In this document: positions 1-4,336 of the stretch, piece by piece | Layout of the letters: every line of letters starts with the position of its first letter | Numbering within the stretch: position 1 is the first letter of the stretch | Assembly (NCBI GenBank): GCA_030743445.1 | Contig: JASLSL010000002.1 | Coordinates: forward strand, 1 to 6,509 | Source of the DNA: Alphaproteobacteria bacterium | GTDB lineage: Bacteria > Pseudomonadota > Alphaproteobacteria > UBA8366 | Direction of reading: 5' to 3' | Length of the DNA stretch: 6,509 nucleotides | Notes under the pieces: model-generated | Told to the model about the DNA's origin: nothing | Databases searched by the model: none | Seen by the model: only the letters and a program-made list of their open reading frames with translations | Position numbers and translations under genes: made by a program

Positions 1-1
1 C

Positions 2-529
2 TCGACGCCACTGTTTCACATGGTCGGGGTGACGCCGGAGGCGCCGACGCTGGACGCCGCCTTCCAGGGCGCCCAACCGTCCGGATTGCCCGAGGCGCAG
101 GTCATCGCGCGGGCCGACATCGACGCGTTCTACGGCGCCTACCGGCCGGCCGACGATGCGCTCGACGTGGTCGTATTCGCCGCCCCGCAGCTCTCGCTCG
201 CCGAGATGCAGGCGCTCGGCCGGCTGATCGCGGGCCGGCGGGTGCATGGCTCGACGACCCTGATCGCGTGCACCGCGCCCGAGGTGAAGTCGGCCTGCGA
301 CCGCATGGGGATCACCGAAGAAATCGAGGGCGCCGGGGGGATCGTGCTCGAAGGGGTATGCTTCTATAACATGCACGCCCGCGAGATCGGCGAGGCCAAC
401 GGTTGGAAGCGTCTGATGAGCAACTCGGCCAAGATCGTCAACATCCTCGGCGGCTACGGCTACGAGCCGGTGCTGGCGCCGATGGCGCGTTGCGTCGAGT
501 CGGCCTGCGCCGGGAAAATCGTCCGATGA
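2..529 (+). CDS. Aconitase X (AcnX, DUF521) large/catalytic subunit, C-terminal part
   Basis: This is the C-terminal 175 residues of an AcnX large subunit; the frame is open to the left edge, so the N-terminal majority is missing and the internal ATG at 20 is not the start. AcnX enzymes are cytosolic Fe or Fe-S dehydratases; known members act on cis-3-hydroxy-L-proline or mevalonate 5-phosphate. Visible family marks are FHMVGVTPEAPT at the left edge, a GVCFY segment whose Cys (codon 359-361) aligns with the conserved DTC cysteine, SNSAKIVNILGG, and a terminal RCVESA like the usual ECVEAA. One departure stands out: where I recall G-[C/S]-P-H-x-S, this protein has AAPQLS (179-193). The stop overlaps the next gene's start as ATGA, so both subunits are probably made in a coupled way. 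The family is secure; the substrate is not. Confidence 0.9.
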   Translation, partial: STPLFHMVGVTPEAPTLDAAFQGAQPSGLPEAQVIARADIDAFYGAYRPADDALDVVVFAAPQLSLAEMQALGRLIAGRRVHGSTTLIACTAPEVKSACDRMGITEEIEGAGGIVLEGVCFYNMHAREIGEANGWKRLMSNSAKIVNILGGYGYEPVLAPMARCVESACAGKIVR

Positions 530-945
530 CCGAGCGCGTCTTCACCGGACATGTCGGCATCGGGCCGGCGGTCACCGGGCCGGCGCTGGTCGCCGACGAC
601 AATTTCAGCGCGCGCTACGACCTCGACCGCCTGCGTGGCACCTTCTCGCGCCCAACCCACAAGCTCGCCGGCGAAAGCTATGTCGACAAAGTCCTGGTCC
701 TGAACATCGCCAAGGGCGGTGTCGCAACCGCCTGGATGCTGCGCGAGATGGCGGCTCGCGGCAAGGCACCACTGGCGCTGTTGTTGAATTTCGCCAATCC
801 GATCATGGCCCAGGGCGCGGTCCATGCGGGCTTCCCGCTGATCGACCGGTTCGAGGAAGACATCACCCGGGCGATCGAGACCGGCGACGAGGTCTTGGTC
901 GAGCCATTGCTGGGCCGGGTCGTCGTCCGGCCGGGCCGGGCGTGA
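526..945 (+). CDS. Aconitase X small (swivel) subunit, DUF126
   Basis: This 139-residue protein has the usual length of the DUF126 small subunit that completes the AcnX active site in two-chain (type II) enzymes. The start ATG at 526 overlaps the large-subunit stop (ATGA); an in-frame ATG at 403 would run deep into the upstream gene and is rejected. Typical features are GPAVTGPALVADDNFS near the N-terminus, a RGTFSRPTHKLAGES stretch like the usual D..HPL.G.S segment, the strand VDKVLVLN, and a C-terminal DEVLVEPLLGRVVV. Two segments differ from well-known members: the FWGGVDP region is replaced by FSARYDLDRLRG, and the Gly/Ser loop GRGSSSGS by AKGGVATAW (residues 62-70). I believe this pattern occurs in a proteobacterial subgroup, but its reaction is unknown to me. 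It must act with the upstream gene product. Confidence 0.88.
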   Translation: MTERVFTGHVGIGPAVTGPALVADDNFSARYDLDRLRGTFSRPTHKLAGESYVDKVLVLNIAKGGVATAWMLREMAARGKAPLALLLNFANPIMAQGAVHAGFPLIDRFEEDITRAIETGDEVLVEPLLGRVVVRPGRA

Positions 946-1730
946 TGGCGGACTTCAAGGTGGCGCTCATCACCGGGGCGACCCAGGGCATCGGCGAGGC
1001 TTTCGCCGAGATATTGCCCGCGGCGACAGGTTTGTTGCTGACCGGGCGCGACGCCGCCAAGCTCGCCGAGCTCGCCGAGCGCCACGCGCGGCCGGGACGG
1101 ACGATCGAAACGGTGACGGCCGATCTCGCCGAGGATACGGATCGCCGCCGGGTGATCGAACGGGCCGAGGGGCTCGGCATCGACCTCTTCGTCAACAACG
1201 CCGGGCTCGGGACTTTCGGGCCGGTGATCGAGAACGATCCCGGGCGCGAGCGCGAGATCGTCCAGGTCAACGTCGTCGCCGTGCACCAGCTGACCCGGGC
1301 GCTGCTGCCCGGCATGATCGCGCGGGCGGCGGGGGGCGGCTCGCGCGCCGGGCTGATCGTCGTCTCCAGCGTGGTCGGTTACCTCGCGATGCCGATGATG
1401 GCGACCTACGCCGCGACCAAGGCGTTCGACCTGCGGTTCGCCGAGGCCTTGGCCGAGGAGTTGCGGCGCGAGCCGATCGACGTGCTGGCGCTCTGCCCCG
1501 GCGCCACCGACACCGACTTCCAACAGCGCTCGGGCGTGCCGCGGAAGTTCTACCGACATGCCGAGACGGCGGAGGCGGTGGCGCGGAAAGGCCTTTGGGC
1601 GCTCGGCCGGCGGCGCATGCTGTTGTCCCAGCCGGTGCAACGGGTGGGCTTCGCCTACCAGTGGGTATTGCAGCGTCTGATGATAATCGGGGCCGGGGTC
1701 GTGATGCGAGGCCAATGGCGGCGAAAGTGA
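945..1730 (+). CDS. Classical short-chain dehydrogenase/reductase (SDR), DltE/COG0300-like
   Basis: This 261-residue Rossmann-fold oxidoreductase has all the classical SDR marks: the cofactor loop TGATQGIG (residues 10-17), NNAG (84-87), the catalytic set Asn109, Ser142, Tyr155 and Lys159 (YAATK), and PGATDTDF after the active site. TGRD after the second strand has Arg rather than Asp, which suggests NADP(H). The C-terminal tail is hydrophobic (WVLQRLMIIGAGVVM) and could lie against a membrane or a partner; I do not call it a transmembrane helix. The chosen ATG at 945 overlaps the previous stop as TGATG; a GTG at 942 (GTGA overlap) is equally in frame and adds one residue. The substrate cannot be read from sequence. 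Its place after the AcnX genes suggests it reduces or oxidises something made by that dehydratase, but this is only inference. Confidence 0.92.
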   Translation: MADFKVALITGATQGIGEAFAEILPAATGLLLTGRDAAKLAELAERHARPGRTIETVTADLAEDTDRRRVIERAEGLGIDLFVNNAGLGTFGPVIENDPGREREIVQVNVVAVHQLTRALLPGMIARAAGGGSRAGLIVVSSVVGYLAMPMMATYAATKAFDLRFAEALAEELRREPIDVLALCPGATDTDFQQRSGVPRKFYRHAETAEAVARKGLWALGRRRMLLSQPVQRVGFAYQWVLQRLMIIGAGVVMRGQWRRK

Positions 1731-3373
1731 CCGGCGACCCGGTCGCGATCTCCTTCGCCGAGAGCGACCAATTGGGCGAGGACAAGGTCGTCGGGCTCGA
1801 CGTCGCGGTCGAGTCACTGCTTTCGGCTTACTTCCGCCATGGCCGCGGCGGCGCGTTCTTTTGTCACGCCGAGGACGATGCCGGCTTCGCCAAATTCCAA
1901 GCGCGGTTTGCCGCGGCCGGCGGCGACCCCGATAGCTGCACCTACCTGCCGGCCTCGGACCAGAACGCCTTTGCACCGGTCTCGACGCTGTTTCGCCCGG
2001 ATCCGGACATCGCCGGCTTCGCGGCCGTCCGCTCTAGGCGCGACCCGCGCGCCTACAGCGTCTGCGGCCTCTCGCACACCATGTCGTCGCTCCCGGCGAT
2101 GGCGACGGTGGCGCTGTTCGTCGCCGAGCCGATGCAGAGCTGGGACGCGGTGATCTGCCCGTCGACCGCGATCCGCAGCGTGATCGAGACCCTGTGGGCG
2201 GCGGCGAGCCAGCGTGCGGGACGCTGTCCGGTGCAGCTTCCGGTGATCCCGCTCGGCGTCGACACCGAGGGTTTCGCCCGGAGCGCCTCCGGCGAACGCC
2301 GGACCAAACAGCGCGCCGCCCTCGGCATCGACGACGGGGATTTCGCGATCCTGTTCCACGGCCGCCTCAGCTACACCTCGAAGGCGCATCCGCTGCCGCT
2401 TTTGTTGGCGGCGGAGCGCGTCGCGGCGGCGGCCGCGCGCTCGGTCCACCTGGTGTTCTATGGCTACTTCACCGGCGACAGCTTCCAGGCCGACTACGAG
2501 GCCCTGGCCCAAGACATATGCCAGGCCGCCCGGGTCCATTTCGTCGACAACGGCGACCCGCGCTTTCCCGACGCGTTGTGGGCCGCGGCCGACGTTTTCG
2601 CCTCGCTCTCCGACAACATCCAGGAGAGCTTCGGCCTGACGCCAGTCGAGGCGATGGCAAGCGGCCTGCCGGTCGTCGCCAGCGATTGGGACGGCTACCG
2701 CGACACGGTGACCGACGGCCTCGAGGGGTTCTTGGCGCCGACCCTGGGACCGCCACCCGGCGCCGGCGTCGAGGCGGCGCGGCGCTACCTCAAAGGCGAG
2801 GACCTATACGGCGAGTATCTCGCCGCGGCGAGCCAATCGACCGCGGTCGATGTCGATGCGGTGGCGGCGGCGCTCGGGCGGCTCGAGGCGAGCGGCGACC
2901 TCTGCCGGGAGATGGGCGAAGCCGGAATGCGCCGGGCCGGCGAGGTCTACGACTGGCGCCACGTCATTCCGGCCTACGAGGAGCTCTGGGACGAGCTCGC
3001 GGCAAGGCGGAAGATCGATGGCGAGAGCGAACCGACCTCCGAGCACGCGGTGACCGACCCCGCCGGGCTCGACCCGTTCCGCCTGTTCGCGTCGTTCCCG
3101 ACGCGCACGCTCGAGGACGGCCATCGGATCGAAGCGGGGCCCGACGCGATGCAAGGGCTGACCCGCCTGCTCGGGCACCGGATGAACATGTTCCGGCCCG
3201 ACCTGCTGCTGCCGGCGGACGACCTGCCGGGGCTGGTGGCGAAGCTCGCGGTGGACGGTGGGGTGTCGGTCGCCGATACCACGGCCGCTTGGCCCGCGGG
3301 CGAAAGGCCGCGGGTGATGCGCACGCTCGCCTGGCTGGTCAAGCTCGGCCAGGCGCGATGCCGCACCGCCTGA
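1715..3373 (+). CDS. GT4-type (GT-B fold) glycosyltransferase with C-terminal extension
   Basis: The 552-residue product has a GT-B glycosyltransferase core at about residues 10-430. The N-terminal half contains SHTMSS (120-125) and the inter-domain LGVDTEGF (180-187). The C-terminal Rossmann half starts with ILFHGRLSYTSKAHP, which holds the Gly-Arg and Lys (216, 217, 223) typical of nucleotide-sugar phosphate contacts, and carries the E-x7-E motif ESFGLTPVE (Glu304, Glu312) followed by ASGLPVVASDWDGYRD. A retaining transfer from a nucleotide sugar is expected; donor and acceptor are unknown. After a polar linker (about 431-446) comes a further region of about 105 residues that the fold does not need. 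The frame opens at 1595, but everything before 1715 overlaps the SDR gene and is Ala/Arg/Gly-rich, so it is not used. ATG 1715 (16-bp overlap) or GTG 1727 (GTGA overlap) is the start. No signal peptide or membrane segment is visible, so the protein is probably cytosolic. Confidence 0.88.
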   Translation: MAAKVTGDPVAISFAESDQLGEDKVVGLDVAVESLLSAYFRHGRGGAFFCHAEDDAGFAKFQARFAAAGGDPDSCTYLPASDQNAFAPVSTLFRPDPDIAGFAAVRSRRDPRAYSVCGLSHTMSSLPAMATVALFVAEPMQSWDAVICPSTAIRSVIETLWAAASQRAGRCPVQLPVIPLGVDTEGFARSASGERRTKQRAALGIDDGDFAILFHGRLSYTSKAHPLPLLLAAERVAAAAARSVHLVFYGYFTGDSFQADYEALAQDICQAARVHFVDNGDPRFPDALWAAADVFASLSDNIQESFGLTPVEAMASGLPVVASDWDGYRDTVTDGLEGFLAPTLGPPPGAGVEAARRYLKGEDLYGEYLAAASQSTAVDVDAVAAALGRLEASGDLCREMGEAGMRRAGEVYDWRHVIPAYEELWDELAARRKIDGESEPTSEHAVTDPAGLDPFRLFASFPTRTLEDGHRIEAGPDAMQGLTRLLGHRMNMFRPDLLLPADDLPGLVAKLAVDGGVSVADTTAAWPAGERPRVMRTLAWLVKLGQARCRTA

Positions 3374-3407
3374 AGCCTAGCGCGACCGCGTCGAAATTCG
3401 TGGATGC

Positions 3408-3626
3408 TTACTTGAAGCGGTACGAAATCCGGCCCTTGGACATGTCGTAGGGGGTCATCTCGATGGTGACCTTGTCGCCGGCCAGGATCTGGATGCGGTG
3501 TTTGCGCATCTTGCCCGAGGTGTGGGCCAGAACCTGGTGGCCGTTCTCAAGCTCGACGCGGAACATCGCGTTGGGCAGCACATCGATCACGGTGCCGTTG
3601 AATTCGATCGGTTCTTCTTTCGCCAC
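3408..3626 (-). CDS. infA: Translation initiation factor IF-1
   Basis: This 72-residue protein is exactly the family length and is a single S1-type OB-fold domain. IF-1 binds the 30S A site and supports IF-2 and IF-3 during initiation. Recognisable segments are MAKEEPIEF at the N-terminus, LPNAMFRVELENGH, AHTSGKMRKHRI, LAGDKV, and MTPYDMSKGRISYRFK at the end, all at family positions. The start codon is GTG (complement of CAC at 3624-3626), chosen because the conserved MAKEE begins there and a strong Shine-Dalgarno sits just upstream. The gene follows the Lrp regulator on the same strand after 84 bp; I saw no convincing promoter or hairpin in that gap, so it may be read from the lrp promoter. 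It converges on the glycosyltransferase gene. It is not flanked here by the maf gene I recall as common beside alphaproteobacterial infA, so it could be a second IF-1 copy. Confidence 0.97.
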   Translation of the reverse strand: MAKEEPIEFNGTVIDVLPNAMFRVELENGHQVLAHTSGKMRKHRIQILAGDKVTIEMTPYDMSKGRISYRFK

Positions 3627-3627
3627 G

Positions 3628-3635
3628 TCACCTCC
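3628..3635 (-). promoter_or_regulatory. Strong ribosome binding site of infA
   Basis: On the minus strand the eight bases are GGAGGTGA, fully complementary to the TCACCTCC end of 16S rRNA. The GGAGG core is separated from the GTG start codon (3626-3624) by four bases. This fixes GTG as the start and may compensate for the weaker codon. Confidence 0.85.
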
Positions 3636-3710
3636 GTCGGCGTATTCGCCGCAGCCATGCCCCGGTCGCCTCCAGGGCCCGCGGCAAGATGCTGGATCGG
3701 GATTGAAATA

Positions 3711-4208
3711 TCAAGAGCCAGGGTCGCCGCCGCCGTCGAGCGGCAGCGCGGTGCGGTATTTGACCTGTTTCAAGGCGAAGCTCGATTTGATGCTGGCGAC
3801 GCCCGGGACCCGGGTCAGATGGTCCATCAGGAAGCGCTCGTAGGCATCCAAGTCGGCGACCACGACGCGCAACAGGTAATCCGCGTCGCCGGTGGTGAGG
3901 TAGCAGTCCATCACCTCGGGGCGCGCCAGCACCGCCCGCTCGAAGCGCTCCAGATTGGCCTCGATCTGCTTCTCGAGCGAGACCTGGACGAAAACGCTGA
4001 CCGGCAGGCCGAGCGCCGCCGGGTCGACCAGCGTCACGTAGCGCGCGATCACGCCGGACTCCTCGAGCTCCCGGACCCGGCGCCAGCACGGCGAGGGCGA
4101 TATGCCGACCGCGCCCGCGAGCTCGACGTTGGAGACGCGGGCGTTCTCCTGCAGGGCGGCGAGGATGCGCCGGTCTATCTCGTCCAACGACTTTTCAGCC
4201 ATAATCAT
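3711..4208 (-). CDS. Lrp/AsnC-family transcriptional regulator
   Basis: This 165-residue protein has the normal length and two-part build of the Lrp/AsnC family. The N-terminal winged helix-turn-helix begins LDEIDRRILAALQENAR; the recognition part is ELAGAVGISPSPCWRRVREL (about residues 29-48). The C-terminal RAM ligand-sensing and oligomerisation domain (about 68-150) contains TTGDADYLLRVVV (105-117) and ends in FALKQVKYRTALPL. Family members bind DNA as dimers to octamers and usually respond to an amino acid; the effector here is unknown. ATG 4208 is preferred over the in-frame ATG 4202 because the AAGAGG ribosome site is 11 bases away from the first and 17 from the second. The gene is divergent from the E1 gene across a 128-bp control region, so it probably regulates both itself and that gene. 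Confidence 0.95.
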   Translation of the reverse strand: MIMAEKSLDEIDRRILAALQENARVSNVELAGAVGISPSPCWRRVRELEESGVIARYVTLVDPAALGLPVSVFVQVSLEKQIEANLERFERAVLARPEVMDCYLTTGDADYLLRVVVADLDAYERFLMDHLTRVPGVASIKSSFALKQVKYRTALPLDGGGDPGS

Positions 4209-4219
4209 CCGATTAATTG

Positions 4220-4225
4220 CCTCTT
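4220..4225 (-). promoter_or_regulatory. Ribosome binding site of the lrp-type gene
   Basis: The minus strand reads AAGAGG, 11 bases before ATG 4208. The predicted transcription start (A around 4225-4226) falls at or just before this site, so the leader would be very short, about 18 bases. Confidence 0.55.
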
Positions 4226-4231
4226 TTAAGG

Positions 4232-4260
4232 AATTTATTGCTCAGTCACTCGGATTTCAA
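4232..4260 (-). promoter_or_regulatory. Sigma70-type promoter of the lrp-type gene
   Basis: The minus strand carries TTGAAA as a -35 element (complement of 4255-4260), a spacer of exactly 17 bp, and TAAATT as a -10 element (complement of 4232-4237). This is the best housekeeping-type promoter match in the window and stands in an AT-rich island within very GC-rich DNA. Inverted ATTGCT/AGCAAT copies lie on or beside both elements, so a bound regulator would probably cover the promoter; this fits autoregulation but is inferred. Confidence 0.65.
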
Positions 4261-4295
4261 GCAATTTCCGCAAGGATCGACCGGGTGGATACGGC

Positions 4296-4301
4296 TATAC
4301 T
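4296..4301 (+). promoter_or_regulatory. Possible -10 element of the E1 gene promoter
   Basis: TATACT lies 35 bp before the E1 start codon and is a good -10 match. No good -35 hexamer is found at 16-18 bp upstream (AGGATC at 17 bp). Such a weak -35 would suit a promoter that needs an activator, for example the adjacent Lrp-type protein. The assignment is tentative. Confidence 0.35.
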
Positions 4302-4322
4302 TTCCGGGTCCTGGCGGGAATC

Positions 4323-4330
4323 GGGGGAAG
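4323..4330 (+). promoter_or_regulatory. Ribosome binding site of the E1 gene
   Basis: GGGGGAAG is a purine-rich Shine-Dalgarno-like stretch six bases before ATG 4337 and supports that start codon. Confidence 0.6.
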
Positions 4331-4336
4331 CACGCC

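Noticed and set aside
20..22. ATG at position 20 as the start of the AcnX large subunit
   Set aside because: The frame continues upstream with family-like residues (TPLFH before MVGVTPEA), and the protein would lack most of the DUF521 fold.
678..1976. A 432-codon minus-strand open frame across the small AcnX subunit, SDR and glycosyltransferase genes
   Set aside because: The composition is Arg/Pro/Gly-rich, it has no motif, and it spans three well-supported genes on the other strand; it is a shadow frame.
3371..3410. Possible shared terminator between the convergent glycosyltransferase and infA genes
   Set aside because: Only short GC-rich symmetry (CGCGACCGCG) is present, with no stable stem and no T run, so I do not call a terminator.
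2194..3450. A 418-codon plus-strand frame inside the glycosyltransferase gene
   Set aside because: It is a frame-shifted, Arg-rich reading of a gene with clear GT4 motifs in the other frame, and it also runs into the antisense of infA.
3627..3710. Possible separate infA promoter or lrp terminator in the 84-bp gap
   Set aside because: TTTCAA and TTGCCG on the minus strand have no fitting -10 partner at 16-18 bp, and the GGGCCC palindrome is too short to act as a terminator.
3498..4229. A 243-codon plus-strand frame antisense to infA and lrp
   Set aside because: Both minus-strand genes are strongly recognised; the antisense product has no family features.
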